Source: Tenodera sinensis
Taxonomy: Eukaryota > Arthropoda > Insecta > Mantodea > Mantidae
Length of the DNA stretch: 64,000 nt
Assembly: GCA_030765045.1 (NCBI GenBank)
Contig: CM060965.1
Coordinates: 147,868,374 to 147,932,373 of the forward strand
Direction of reading: 5' to 3'
Within the stretch, counting starts at the first letter, position 1. Each line of letters begins with the position of its first letter. Under the pieces are notes generated by a model. The model was not told where the DNA came from. It saw only the letters and a program-made list of their open reading frames with translations, and ran no database searches. Below, piece after piece: positions 1 to 11,844 of this stretch. Position numbers and translations under genes: made by a program.

Positions 1-1181
1 TCAAAGTTTCTAGTTCCATAACTTAAAGATTTGTAATAGGAAAAGAGGTGACATGTGACTCCAGCACCTGCTACATCTTGGTTTGATATCAATGATCCAT
101 CAGTATAAATATGGAGCCATTCGTGTTCTGGAAATCTAGTATGGATTGTCTCTAATGCCAATAATTTTAGAACACTAGTTGGAGTATCACTTTTCTTAAC
201 TTCTTCTGTCAGGTGTAAATAATATGTGATGTCTAATGTTTGTGTCGGATTGACTTTAGATATGAAGTTTTCCTTTGAATTAGGAAGGTATACATTCTTC
301 TTGATGTCTTGAATTTTGAAAAGAAAGCTCTCCTGAGTCTTTAGTGTATGTGTAAAATTTCTCTTGTGCCATGTATTGAATGGGAGTCTGATCAACTTTT
401 CGTGTTGAATAAGAGCCGCTTTTTCTATTTCATATTCAATGGGGCATTGGTTGGTTTGTATTTCCATAGCTGCTATTGGTGTGGTTTTGATAGCACCTGT
501 AATTAATCTCAGACTTTGGTTTTGAAAGATTTGAATCTTTTTTGTGTTTGCTGTTACAAGAACTTCGCTGCGGTAAGTAAATAATGGCTTTATATATACA
601 TTGTATGTTCTGTTAAGAGTTCCTCTGGAACATCCCCACTTCATTCCTGTTAGACGTTTTAACAGTGAAAGGCGCCTTTCTGCTCTTTGTATTACATTTT
701 CTATTTGTGTGGTCCATGTAAGTTTAGTATCAAATGTAACTCCTAAATACTTTGCTTCCTTTGTTTCTGGTAATTGTTGACCCTCAAAATTTAGTTTTAT
801 TTTTAGTGGCTTTTTTCTTAGTGAAAAGATTTGGTAGTTTGATTTTGTTGTATTAACAGTCATTAAATTTTCTTTGGTCCACCTTTGTAATTTGGTTAAG
901 GATTGTTGCATGGTTTTTTCTAGTTCTGTACTTTTGCTTTTTGGTTTTGAAGTCCACATTACTAAGTCATCAACAAATAGTGCACACTTCACACCTGATT
1001 CTTGTATTTGTTGTGGCAGATCGTTAATAAATATATTAAAAAGTGTTGTGCTTAGCACTGCGCTTTGTGGTAAGCCACGCTGTACTTGTTTGTATTTAGA
1101 TATGTTTCTTCCCTATCTGGTTGCAATAAAGCGTTGTGTTAGGAAATGACATAGCCATGAAAACATTGGACCTTGTATCCC

Positions 1182-1218
<37 letters not shown>

Positions 1219-1360
1219 CTTTAGTAGTTTTGTTTTGCATATAGAATCATGGAAGTCAATAAAAACTGATAAATTATCTTCTTTTCTATTGAAGGAGTCT
1301 TTGATTTCTTGACTGAGAAGTAAGACTTGTTCATTTGTAGAGACTGAAATATTATATGAC
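1..1360 (-). pseudogene. LINE (RNase H-bearing, I-like) reverse transcriptase, partial
   Basis: Minus-strand translation gives the C-terminal RT and the start of RNase H of a non-LTR retrotransposon. From high to low coordinates I read an RT stretch resembling the catalytic A box (VFIDF), a RGLPQSAVLS motif, the catalytic LFVDDLV box near 966-974, a KYLGVTFD motif near 740-760 and the RNase H opening HIYTDGS near 92-113. The coding frame is interrupted, including by an expanded homopolymer at 1184-1213. The element continues past the left edge. The same element recurs at 38258-38844 and at 59294-61928, where the remaining RNase H is readable. RNase H after RT suggests the I/LOA/Nimb group; the exact clade is an inference. 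Confidence 0.85.
1184..1213. repeat. poly-T tract inside LINE RT
   Basis: An uninterrupted run of about 30 T lies inside the LINE RT domain. On the coding minus strand it is poly-A, where the flanking frame reads lysines, so it looks like expansion of a lysine-codon run after the element died. Confidence 0.8.
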
Positions 1361-1686
1361 TAGCTCAAATGTTCCATTTTACTGCTGCTACACAGAGAAT
1401 CCTCGCAAAATGCGATATCTGCAGCAAAACTCCTTCTCTGTTATATTTGATGGTACAGAAAGAGACACTAAACGTTAGCACCTCTTAAATGGCAGAGTTC
1501 TGTTAATGGCAATCAACCACAAAAACACTTCAATGCTTTGCACGAGTTTTACCGTTAAAATTTAAGCCCAGCTATTCCAGCAATCGTAGCATCTATACCT
1601 ATACAATTTTATTGGTGCACACAACAGTAATGTAAGTGTTTATAATTATTAAAAGATGGAAAACGGTAGGATGTAGATGTTATAGT

Positions 1687-3226
1687 AGATAAGAAATACT
1701 GATGTGTTGCACTCACATAACTTTCTCTACTTTGGATAAACCTTTCTTACAAACATTTATTCCTTTATCTACTTCGTGTCTATCAAAATAAACATTTGTA
1801 CAAACTGTCTTGTTGTATATTTCCTTGTAGATGCAATGGCAGTAGGGGAACACATTAGATTTAAGTGATACTCAAATCCTTTAAGAGCTGGTCGCTATGC
1901 GACGCAATTAACATTCCATTCTCGTTATATGGTCAACAGATAAAAAAATCTGATGAGTCCGCTCACATGACTTTCTCTACTCACTCTTGTATAAACTGTT
2001 TCTAAAATAGTTATCTTCTATTTACTTCATATTAATCGAGATAGACATCTTGTGAGATGGCTTTTATTACATATTTCCTTGTATGTATAATCAATAAAGG
2101 AGAATACAATATACTTAAGCGATAATCAAATATTTTAAGATCTGGTCCCTTTGTGATGGCTTTGAAACCGTTCTGTTTGCATGGTCACAACATTAAAAAA
2201 TATGATGCGTTGCACTCACAGGACTTTCTCCACTCTTGTACCAACCATTCTTACAACTCTTATTCCTATATCTTCTTCGTGTTAAGATAAACATTTATAC
2301 AAATTATTTTATTGCTCATTTCCTTGTAGGTGCAAGGGGAATATTAGAATACAGTAGGCTTTGTGCGATAGTCAAATCTTTTAAAGCTTTGAGATCCCAT
2401 TCTCCTTGCACGCTTAACATATAAAAAAATGAACAACGATGTTCCATTTCACGAAAGTTTAAGTTTTCCGAAACTGACACAAATAACAAGAAGTATCTCC
2501 GAAATGGTTCACTCTACAAAAAATTTATTCAGACATAAATTTTGTGTTTTAGCGAGACCTACATTTTTGTATAGTAAGTTTTTGTCTATCTCTTACGGTT
2601 TACGAGTTATTCAAAAGTCATCCAGAGTAAACTGGACTACATAGGCTATAGCCAGAAAATTCAAAATATACAGTTTATTTGTGATAAAAATATCTAAGAT
2701 ATGACATTTTAATCAACATCGTTAGAGCCATTTTCAAGAAAATCAAAATTTTCGAAAAATCTTCCATGTAAAGGGTAGTTTAGGGTGGGGCTATTCTAAT
2801 TGAGAAAAGTATAAGTATTTTAAAATTCTAACCAATAACGAGGAGTATTTCTAAAATGGTTATCTCCACAAGAAATGGCATATGTATGCGTTAACGTGAT
2901 CTACATCTTTCGCGTAGTATGATTTAGTTTATCTCTTGTGGTTTACCGGTGAAGTTATGCAAAAGATACACAAAATGAAGGGCACTTCAGTGGCTATTTC
3001 CAGAAAATTCAAGATATAAATTTTTATTTGCCATAAAAATATCTCAAACATAAGGTATTTTAATCAAAATCGTTAGAGCCATTATTTATAAAATCAAACA
3101 TTTCCATGTAAAGACTAGTTCGGGGTGGGGAGATTTTCTGAAAATATTTGCCTCACATCCTTGGAAGATCCTAAACTTAAATACTAAATATGGCATTTAG
3201 CCGGCTTTTCGTTTTTGAGCTACGCT

Positions 3227-3296
<70 letters not shown>
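1687..3296 (+). repeat. repeat A: tandem 250-bp units plus duplicated body
   Basis: Three diverged units of about 230-256 bp start near 1687, 1938 and 2194. Each begins with a form of CTGATGTGTTGCACTCACAT followed by CTTTCTCTAC, and each contains ATTTCCTTGTAGGTGCAA. They are followed by a body module (about 2424-2810) that is itself repeated in diverged form (about 2812-3229). Both bodies share TTTTAATCAA, CGTTAGAGCCATT and a CCATGTAAAG segment. The array ends in a CA microsatellite. Related copies occur at 8673-11352, 15905-19805 (minus), 34765-35545, 46260-46830, 50190-50430 and 58432-59293. No coding capacity is visible. Confidence 0.8.
3230..3296. repeat. (CA)n microsatellite
   Basis: About 33 uninterrupted CA dinucleotides lie at the point in repeat A where other copies carry CA, CT or GACA-like simple sequence. 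ORFs read from it are artefacts. Confidence 0.98.
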
Positions 3297-3298
<2 letters not shown>

Positions 3299-3463
3299 CT
3301 AAGCAGTACATTCCGCGGAGGAATTGATATAATTGAAGTAATAACAGTGATTATAACAATGACAATAACAATAATAATAGTAATAATAAGCATAGTCAAA
3401 AAGTTTAGGATCATTCGGAAAGAAAGGAATCTGGAAGCTATGCTACGAAAGGATCTTTTTTTT

Positions 3464-3702
3464 AATTAACGTCCTCCAACATTGTATCACATCGGACGAA
3501 TGAATGAAATGAAATGGGTGAAATGATGCTCAAATGAGCCCGAGGTCCATGGAGCTTTAAGTTACCTGACAATCGTCTTCTCAGGGTAGGGAAAACCTCG
3601 GAAAGAAACCTTACCCGGATAACTTACCCCTAAGCGTGATTCGAACTCGCGACCTCTTGAACGTGAGGCAGACACCCTAACCATCACGCCACCGAGGCGG
3701 GC
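3464..3702 (-). mobile_element. SINE-1 (tRNA-derived), copy 1
   Basis: On the minus strand a tRNA-like head begins GCCTCGGTGGCGTGATGG, with a B-box-like GAGTTCGAATCACGC. A tRNA-unrelated body follows, containing a hairpin of the type GGTTTTCCCTACCCTGAGAAG, with a tail GGAGGACGTTAATTAAAA. Copies at 24920-25138 and 27858-28086 share head, hairpin and tail. It is a retroposon rather than a tRNA gene because the body and A-rich tail recur with the head. Confidence 0.85.
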
Positions 3703-4269
3703 ACGAAAGGAAAGAAGTTTCCATCGAAGCTTTGCCAAAGTATTTTTAATCATATTTTTTTAAAAAAAAAAAAAAAAAAGCTAGGTAGAAATGGTGGTCA
3801 GTAACCTCGCCTAAATCAGAAACGTTTACAGCTACTCGTCGAAAACCCGACTTTTTTGGGGGGAGGGGGGCTGACCCCTCACTCGCCAGCCCGGTAGCGA
3901 TCGCCTGGCATGCAAAGCCATGCGCTACTACTGCCTCCCCATGCACATGCTGATAGTAAACTAGTCATGCAGGATTCAGGAGGGGGGGGGGGTACTTTGT
4001 TAATTTAGGTGCAAGCTAGTCGGGTTCCGCGGAAACACCCCGGTTAGTATCGGTTAGTAAAATGCTGGCATGACAGGATGCGAGCGCGTCAAGATTATAT
4101 CCACATGACCGAGGCCCTGCGTGGGTCGCTGTGGTTAGTGGCAAGCAGTTGGTGGGTCAAAGGGTGTAAGCCATGTCAGTAGGTTAGTGGGTAGTTTAGT
4201 GTATGGGGTAGTAGTCTAATATGTTAAGTGTTAGCATGCATTAAACGTATATACAAGGTGGGGCTTACT

Positions 4270-5800
4270 GTTACTTACTGTTAATGGTGAGCTGGAGCGG
4301 CTCCTGAGATGGTGGTTGTAGCTGCAGAGGAATTTGGATCTGTTCTGTGGTTCTATGCGAGCTGAAAGAAGATAGGCAGCTTAAGGTATGTAGCGCGAGA
4401 TGAATGCGGGTGTCGATGGCATCGGAATTCGGAGTGACTGTTCTTTCAGAGAGAGGGCGATTGTGTCTGTCACGGGAGTGGTAATAGGATCCCAGCTGCC
4501 TTGGGACCTTGGCTACGGTACGGAGCGATTTATTTTGTATGCGCTGAAGGGTGGCCATATGCGTGGCTGCTGGGAAGCCCCATACGGGGTCCGCGTAGGC
4601 TAGTATGGGCCGGATGAGGGTTTTGTAGAGGATGAGTCCTATGCGAAGTTGAAGAAGTTGCTATAATTCATGAGGAGGTAAAGCTTTCGCATCTGGGCGG
4701 TCGCTTTGTTGCGTGGTTTTCGTATATTATCGGCCCAGATAAGACCCTGGTCGAGGGACAGACCCAAAGTGACAGTGGGAGTCCAGGGGATGTTCGCGCC
4801 AAACATGGTAAGTGGCACGAGTCGGTGTCGCAGGTGTCGGTGGGAGTCACAACGTGTGAAGATGATGGCTTGTCTTTTAGCAGAGTTGACCTTAATGCGC
4901 CAGTCTGCAAGCCAAGGTCTAGTGCATTCTGTAGATATCTTCGGATGAAGTCCGTTTTGGTGGAGTGGTCCATGAAGGTAGTCCGTCTGAGTATAAGTGT
5001 TTGATAGTGAGCGGCGGGCTGGGTATGTCGTTCATGTAAATATTGAGTAATACCGGTCCGATCAGACTACCCTGAGAGACACCGGCAATGATGGGTCTCG
5101 GGGTGGACTGTGAGTAGTTTTCTACGGATCGAAAGTAGCCATTCGAGAAGTAGTTTGCTACGAGCTTTATGAGGCTGTCGGAGAAGTTAAGCTCCGAGAG
5201 CTTGCTGAGGAGTCCAGAGTGTCATACTCTGTCGAAGGCGCGTTCAATATGGAGAAACACGGCTCCGGTGGAGCGCTTGGTGTTGAATCCACGTGTGATG
5301 AACTCAGTGGCGCGAAGAAGTTGCAGTGTGGTGGAGTGGTTTCTGTGGAAGCCAAATTGTTTGTTAATTAAGAGTTGGTGTCTATCGATGTGTGCATTGA
5401 TGTGTTTTAGTATGATCTCCTCCAGGAGTGTACTATTGGAGTTGAGGAGACTTATGGGGCGATAGTTTTGCGGGTTTGCGTGGTCTTTGTTTTTCTTTGG
5501 GAAGTGCCTGACATGGGCTGTCTTCCAACTGGCTGGGTAGATCCCATGGAGAAACACGAAGTTAAATATCGTCGCGAGTGCTTGGACTGTATCAGGGGCC
5601 AGGTGCTTGAGAGCTATATTGGGGATTTTGTCGGGTCCGGGAGCCTTTTGGTTGGGGAGGTGCCATATGAGCCACTGGTTTTCGTGTGTACTCGTCCGGC
5701 GGATCCAGTTATGTGTTTGTTGGCACCCGAAATCACGTGTAAGATTTTCGGTTTCAGTTGTAAGAGCTGGGGAGGAATGCTGGTCGTTGGGTCGTAGTGT
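4270..5800 (-). pseudogene. Jockey reverse transcriptase pseudogene
   Basis: The minus strand reads PASWKTAHV, then PQNYRPISLLNS, then NKQFGFHRNHST near 5220-5560. Further on come AGVSQGSLIGPVLLNIYMND near 5040-5100, a degenerate catalytic box (LYSDG where YADDT is expected) and a C-terminal LQRIQNKSLRTV near 4500-4560. These are the ordered motifs of Jockey-clade RT. Loss of the second catalytic aspartate and several frameshifts argue against activity. Confidence 0.85.
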
Positions 5801-6399
5801 GGATTGGAGTGCGTTGGCAAGGGCTTCGGCTTCCTCTTCGTCAGAGGACGCAGTAACCTGGTTGTATACTAGTGGCAGGATTTGTTGCGACTCCTGGACC
5901 AGACATCTAGCGATTCGCCAGAGCGAACCGTGCTCTGGGTTGATATCCCGGAGCGTTTAGTCCCACTGCTGGTCGATGACTGCCGAAGTAGCCTGTGGAG
6001 GTATAGGTTTCGCCTTCGGTAGTTATTGCGGTTTGTTGGCTGGCGGGATTTTTGCCATTTGCGGCGCGCTTGGTTGCGCGTGCGACTAAGTGTTTCAATG
6101 TTCTGAGGAAGCTGTCTAGCATTGTTCCGCGGCTTGGTTAGGGGAACGGATTCTGCGATGACTTGCTTAATTATGGTCTCAAGATGAATTGTAGCCTGGT
6201 CAAGATCTCCGCAGTGTTCAGTGGGCCCACGTGAAGCGTGGAGGAGAGGAACTGCGCCCAGTTTGCCTTGTTGAAATTTCGGCGGAGGTGGAGTTGTGCG
6301 GCTGTTAGGGAGCCTTCCAGCGTGAGCAGCACTGGCAGGTGGTCGGAGCTGAGGTCATTGATCGCAGTGATCTTTGCCCTTTGGGACAGATGGCGCAAA

Positions 6400-6940
6400 A
6401 GCGCGATGTCTAGGATGCGGGGTGTCCCGTTGTTGGATGGGATGTTTGTGGGCTCATCGGGTGCACAGATAATGTAGTTAGAATTTTTTCATGGACAAGT
6501 AGTTTAGTGCCGGCTGTATTGTTGGATATACAGTTCCATATGTGGTGCCTGGCGTTCAGGTCACCGGCAATGATTACACGGTAGCCTAGTCGGAGGCGCT
6601 GGTCTAGGTCCCCCGTGTCCGCGGGAGGGTTGTAAGCTGCTATTATGGTGGCGTTCAGGTTGCTGATAGCCACGCGTACAGTGATGGCTTCAATGCGCGT
6701 AAGGGAGGGAGGAACTGGTGCTCGGTGATGGGCGATGCTGGGTTTCACAGAGATGGCGATGCCGCCTCTGGACCCGTCGCGGTCGGAACGGTGTACGACA
6801 TACCCAGGGAGGTTGAATCGATTGGGAGAATGTAGGTGTGTCTCTGTTAGTAGGCCCATGTCTATGTCGTGTTTGAGAAGGAAATCGGTAGGTTCTGTCT
6901 TTCGGCGTCGGGCCCCGTTCGCATTCCAATCATTATCCTA
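6400..6940 (-). pseudogene. Jockey AP-like endonuclease domain
   Basis: The minus-strand frame shows LLTETHLHSPNRFNLPGY, then RGGIAISVK and, about 70 residues later, VIIAGDLNARHHIWNC. These match the ETHL, R-GG-A and GDLNAKH..W motifs of exonuclease-endonuclease-phosphatase domains in Jockey elements, which nick target DNA. The frame is broken soon after the GDLNA motif. Confidence 0.85.
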
Positions 6941-7379
6941 ATCGCGCGGTTGTTATCCATTTTGGAGACAGGCAAGTAGTGTCCGACTCCTTAGCCTAGG
7001 GATCGCAGTTGTTGCCGTCGTTAATCATCCTGGATGGCCCCAGGAACCGCGAACATTGCGAAAAACTGGGCATAATTGCTCAGGATCTAGGACGCATTCA
7101 GGAGGTGGGCCAAGAGACTCTGCAAGACCTCAAAGGCCATCTCCCACACCACCTGCTGGGGTGCTAGAAGCGTCCTGCCCGCTGGTAGCCGCAGCAGCGG
7201 GCAGGGACCTTGGGAGACTGTGGGGTTTTCGTTGGGTGCATGAGACCTAATGTGGGGGGTCGCTGGATTTGGGTGGTTATGATGTGAGAGGGTCGTGTCT
7301 CCTGCGCAGGGGCAGCGATTGGTTATCCTCGTGGGGGGTATGGGCCTTTCTTGTGAGGAGGCCAATCGCTGCGTTTCAG

Positions 7380-7860
7380 CTTAAGAGGGGCGAACCCGGA
7401 TTCAGTGCCACTTCGCAATACTGCCCGCGTGCGCCGTGGCCTTGCCTGCAGCAGAGCACACAGATCCTCTGCGCTGGGGGTACCTATCAGGTTGCGGAGG
7501 AGTGGGGGTTGCCGCACTTGGAGCAGGTTTCGTGTCGATCCCTGCAGTCACCGGCCTTATGGCCCAGCCGCTGGCATCGGTTGCACTGCACTGGGAAGCA
7601 AGGTGGCCGGAAATCTTCTACCTTTATCCGGCAGTGCAGCAGAGTGTCGATTGCCAGGAGGCGGCCCTATCCTCATCGGTTCGGACCTCCACCTTGTAGA
7701 TTGGCAAAGGTGTCCGCTGACATTCGAAGCGCCGCAGTTGCAAAATTTGAACGGCTTCATTGTTCATGCGCCGTAGCTGCTCCTTCAGGACGTCCTCGGC
7801 TCCGTGGATGAGCATTTGTTTTAAAACCCGAGGCACAGTTCAATACTCTTATACACCTGG
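7380..7860 (-). pseudogene. Jockey ORF1 (gag) fragment with zinc knuckles
   Basis: On the minus strand a pre-knuckle segment is followed by CNRCQRLGHKAGDC, a perfect C-x2-C-x4-H-x4-C knuckle. A second knuckle, CSKCGNPHSS, is cut by a stop, and a third cysteine-histidine cluster (CVLC, then H and C) lies in a shifted frame. This is the usual C-terminal layout of Jockey gag proteins, which bind the element RNA. The upstream part is broken by frameshifts. Confidence 0.8.
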
Positions 7861-7864
7861 GCAC

Positions 7865-8672
7865 GTACAGAAACATACGAATTGACCAATGGAAAATGAA
7901 ACATCGGTCAAGTGATAAAACAAGAAGTGTTATAACAAATGTAAGTTATGCAGAGCTAAAATTGTTGAGAAAACACTAATCAGAAAGCCGCCAAATACAG
8001 TGCTGGGGAAGAAATCTGCAGGTACGCTGATGGTATGATGCGCGTACTTAAAAAACAAAAGCAGCAAAGTTCGTAAGGCAATGCGCGTGTGCATGAGGTC
8101 TCAGTAATGGCGAAATGGTGACAGGGAATAAAGAAATAGAAAAACGATCCGGGCGTGTTGTATACATTCCTGAGAGCAAAGATCCATACGACTGTGAACC
8201 AAGAAATCCCTGCGGCTAAATTAATGCATGCCACTTCCTGTCACGCATACAGCCCAAATAAGAACTTTTTCTACAAATGTTTTGTATTTTCTTTTTTAGA
8301 CTATGGGAGCCCCAAAATATGTATTTAGGATTAAATATGTTTCAAAGCAGAAAAAGTAAACCTTTTTACGTATGTTAGTAGGAGTTAATTCAAAAACCGA
8401 ATATCGTAGAACTTTTTTGTAAATTCGTTAACTGTTAAAGTTGAATTATGTCAATATTTCGAAAAATGTATGTATGTAGCATTTTGACTAGAACAATGAA
8501 TTTACACAACACAAAATGTAATATTTCAATACCAATGCAGGCTAAAACTTTGAAACATGGTAAAAATTTTGCTCTTATTTTATTCCACCTGATACAACTT
8601 TCAATAAAATATATTATTCTGTGGATTTGTCAAATTTTACACATACATTACCTTAATTACACATGAAGTAAA
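7865..8672. other. unassigned AT-rich spacer
   Basis: No domain, TIR or tRNA-like box was recognised between the Jockey element and the next repeat A copy. Short ORFs here look random. Confidence 0.5.
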
Positions 8673-9078
8673 ACAAAAAATTTTATGTGTTGCACTCACA
8701 TGACTTTCACTACTCTTGTACTAAACATTCTTACAAACTCTTATTCCTCTATCTTCTTCGTGTTAGTTGAGATAAACATTTACAGAAATTTGTTATTGCA
8801 TTTTTTCTTGTAGGTGCAAGGGGAATATGGGAATACAGTAGGCTTTGAGTGATAGTCTTTTAAAGCTTTGAGATACCGTTCTCTTTGCACGCTGAACATA
8901 AAAAAAATGAACAATGATGTTCCATTTCACCGAAGTTTTAAGTTTTCCGAAACTGACACACATAACAAGGAATATCTCCGAAATAGTTCACTCTACAAAA
9001 AATTTATTCAGACATAAATTATGTGTTTTAGGGAGATCTACATTTTTTGTATAATAAGATTTTGTCGATTTACGAATT
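8673..9078 (+). repeat. repeat A, 5' part of an interrupted copy
   Basis: One 250-bp unit (8673-8905) beginning TTATGTGTTGCACTCACATG is followed by the body start. It closely matches 2194-2600 and 58432-58830. Similarity stops near TACGAATTAC, where the sequence carrying the 509-codon ORF begins. The repeat resumes at about 10977, but roughly 120-200 bp of repeat middle is missing. Confidence 0.8.
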
Positions 9079-9502
9079 ACACTGGTCGACAAGATTTTTT
9101 TCACAAGAAATCTGAATAGTGAATCTATTGCATTTTTTCATCCTGAATTCAGATATGTAGTCAGAATTTTCCCATCAGGCATAGTTTTTCTGTGAAAGCT
9201 ACTTTTCAAAATATGATTTTAGCGTTTTCTTTGACCTGTCATAGGAACCTTTACCTCATATGTAGCTATTTTACTCAAGCCGTATTTATTGAAATTATTT
9301 GTAATATCACGCTGAAGCACCACAAATCAAGACTGTGCAGGTTCATTCATGTTTAGACATGCTCAGACCTGTCTGGCATTGTGATGTGTCAGTATTGAGC
9401 TGACTGTGACATTGTTCACTAGTGAAATATTTCCTTCCTTTCTGTTTAGAAGTGTATTGTGTATGTTGTGCATGTTGTATTTCAGTGCTTAATGTTTTCA
9501 TC

Positions 9503-11032
9503 ATGCCAAGAAAGTGTGTAAATCATGCAGATAATTTCTGCTATATTTGTGGTGAGCTGACCTTCAAGTCTCAGAGGCGAAATATGACCCCACTTGTAAA
9601 GAAGTGTTATCATCTTTACTTTGGCTGTCAAGTTGGTGATTTTGATAAGAGCTGGGCCCCAAATACATGCTGTGTTTCGTGTGTTAGACTGCTGACTGGG
9701 TGGAAAAATGGTACACATCATATGCCATTTGCAATTCCCATGATTTGGAGGGAACCGAAGGATCATTCAACTGACTGTTATTTTTGTTTGACAAATATTA
9801 AAGGAATCACATCTAAAACAAAACATACAGTTAAGTATCCGAATTTGCAATCTGCATTGAGACCTGTCTTACACAGTGAAGAGTTCCCCGTACCAGTATA
9901 TGTAGATACAACCTTAAGTGATAACTCTGATTCTGACCTAACTGAAACTCAAAATGATTCAGATGAAAATAAAAATGATCTTACATATGAAGCCAGTAGC
10001 TGTTCATCAGAACCATACTTTCCCAATCAGCAAGACCTTAATGACCTGATTCGGGATTTAAATCTGTCTAAACTGCAAGCTGAAGTTTTAACTTCCAGAC
10101 TCAAAGGGTGGAATTTACTCCAAAAAGATGTAAGAATAAGTAGTTATCGTAGCCGCCATAGTGTTTTCAAAGAATACTTCTCTGAAGAATATGGCGTTGT
10201 GTTTTGTAATAATATTTGTTCACTTATGGAAACTCTTGGGCATCAACACCGACCAGATGAGTGGCGATTGTTCATAGACTCCTCTAAAGTAAGTTTGAAG
10301 GCTGTGCTGCTACATATTGGCAATGAACTTCCATCAATACCAGTAGCGCATGCCGCTATGAGAGAGACATATCAAAATATGAAACTAATTTTAGAGAAAA
10401 TACAATATGGAAAATATGAATGGAATATCTGTGGTGATTTAAAGGTCATTGCTTTATTGCTTGGTTTGCAACTTGGGTTCACCAAATTTTGCTGTTTTTT
10501 GTGCGAGTGGGACAGCAGAGATAAGAAGTCTCACTACGTTAGAAAGTCATGGCCAAAACGTGAATCTCTTCTCCCTGGCCAGAAAAATGTGGCATGTGTC
10601 CCTTTAGTGAATCCTGAAAAAATATTTTTACCTCCATTGCATATTAAGTTAGGAGTTATGAAACATTTCGTCAAAGCTATGGATAAACTTTCTGATGGAT
10701 TCTTGTACTTGAAATCGAAATTCCCCAAAGTCAGTGATGCTAAATTGAAAGAAGGAGTTTTTATAGGACCACAAATCCGATCATTAATGGCTGATGAACA
10801 TTTCGAGGGACTGTTAAATCCACTGGAGAGAGCAGCCTGGCAGTCTTTCAAAAGTTTATGCTGCAATTTTCTTGGAAACCATAAAGCAGAAAACTGTCGT
10901 GACATAGTGGCTGATCTTCTGCATTCTTATAAAGCTATGGGATGCAACATGTCTTTAAAAATTCACTTCTTGGACTGTGGCATTTTAATCAAAATCGTTG
11001 GAGCCATTTTCAAGAAAATTAAAAATTTCTAA
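9503..11032 (+). CDS. intact ORF of a recurrent, uncharacterised zinc-binding protein family
   Basis: A 509-codon frame from ATG 9503 starts MPRKCVNHADNFCYICGE. In-frame ATG 9422 adds 27 hydrophobic, cysteine-rich residues and fits less well. Paired cysteines occur in the first 100 residues (CYICGE, CCVSC, DCYFC), suggesting a zinc-binding N-terminus. A Ser/Asp/Glu-rich linker follows at about residues 135-180, then a region with WRLFIDSSKVSLKA, CGDLKVIALLLG and FCCFLCEWDSRDKKSHY. The spaced aspartates could be an RNase H-like transposase core, but that is inference. I recall similar multicopy proteins in arthropods without assigned function. The last 18 or so codons (from about 10977) translate repeat A, so the natural C-terminus is lost and replaced. 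An element-derived gene is more likely than a host gene. Confidence 0.6.
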   Translation: MPRKCVNHADNFCYICGELTFKSQRRNMTPLVKKCYHLYFGCQVGDFDKSWAPNTCCVSCVRLLTGWKNGTHHMPFAIPMIWREPKDHSTDCYFCLTNIKGITSKTKHTVKYPNLQSALRPVLHSEEFPVPVYVDTTLSDNSDSDLTETQNDSDENKNDLTYEASSCSSEPYFPNQQDLNDLIRDLNLSKLQAEVLTSRLKGWNLLQKDVRISSYRSRHSVFKEYFSEEYGVVFCNNICSLMETLGHQHRPDEWRLFIDSSKVSLKAVLLHIGNELPSIPVAHAAMRETYQNMKLILEKIQYGKYEWNICGDLKVIALLLGLQLGFTKFCCFLCEWDSRDKKSHYVRKSWPKRESLLPGQKNVACVPLVNPEKIFLPPLHIKLGVMKHFVKAMDKLSDGFLYLKSKFPKVSDAKLKEGVFIGPQIRSLMADEHFEGLLNPLERAAWQSFKSLCCNFLGNHKAENCRDIVADLLHSYKAMGCNMSLKIHFLDCGILIKIVGAIFKKIKNF

Positions 11033-11352
11033 AACTTTTCCATGTAAAGGGTAGTTTAGGGTGGAGCTATTATTTTTCAAAATCGTCGTGTCGCATCCTT
11101 GAAAGACATTAAACTTAAATGCTAACTTTGGTTTTTAACCGACTTTTCGTTTTTGAGTTATGCTGTCCAGAGACTGCCAGACAGACACACACGCACACAC
11201 ACACACGCACTCGCACGCGCGGACCTTTTTCTAAAAATGCTTTCTTTTATTCAGGAGGCCTCAAAACATATATTTCCGGTGAAATCTCGACATCGAATTT
11301 TTGGGTGGAATACAATACTTCCTCTACTTACCAATACAGAAAGTAAAAAAGC
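10977..11352 (+). repeat. repeat A, 3' part of the interrupted copy
   Basis: Matches repeat A from CATTTTAATCAAAATCGTTG through the CCATGTAAAGGGTAG segment. A CA/CG-rich simple tract follows (about 11182-11222), then GGACCTTTTTCTAAAAATGC and the terminal CTCTACTTACCAATACAGAA. The same end occurs at 59220-59293. Confidence 0.8.
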
Positions 11353-11844
11353 AATGAATCGCTTCACAAAGTGCTCTAGTAGCCTTATGATTAAGTTCTC
11401 TCCGCACAAGATAAATTCCACGTCTTCTGCTTCTACAGATTCAAATTATTGGAACTCCAATCTCGTGTGTACGAGATCCAGTGACTAGAGACTCTAGAGT
11501 GTTAAAATGATACGTCTGAGAACCGTGATTCGATTCTGGAGCGAGGCCTTTTTGTTTGCCTGATCAACAACTTCCATGTGAGTATTTGTTATATAGTAGA
11601 ATAATACTGTAGCTTAAACATCGGTTGAAAAGAAATTCCGCTGAATTTAAAAAATTGAAATCTCACGGAGGCCATAGAGCCGATGGCCGGGGAGTGGAGT
11701 CTGACACGCGACGGCCCGGCCCTTACCTGTACTAACGACTCATCCCCTGACAGAACAATGGACCATATGAAACAATCGCTGTTGTGTACTGTTCTGACTT
11801 CCAAATCTTTCCTTTTCCGGCGTTCTCGAGTAATCTATTTCTAG

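Larger units (their letters stand above)
3965..7860 (-). mobile_element. Jockey-type non-LTR retrotransposon, near full length, decayed
   Basis: On the minus strand a gag-like ORF1 (about 7380-7860), an AP-type endonuclease (about 6400-6940) and an RT (about 4270-5800) occur in the order expected for the Jockey clade. The region is clearly more GC-rich than its surroundings. Roughly 300 bp of untranslated sequence follows the RT. No A tail or target duplication was found, so both ends are approximate. Frameshifts and stops break every ORF, so it should be inactive. Confidence 0.85.

Noticed and set aside
1947..1957. CTGATGAGTCC resembles the hammerhead core
   Set aside because: No GAAA or helix II partner follows. 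It is simply a variant of CTGATGTGTTGC, the conserved start of the repeat A unit.
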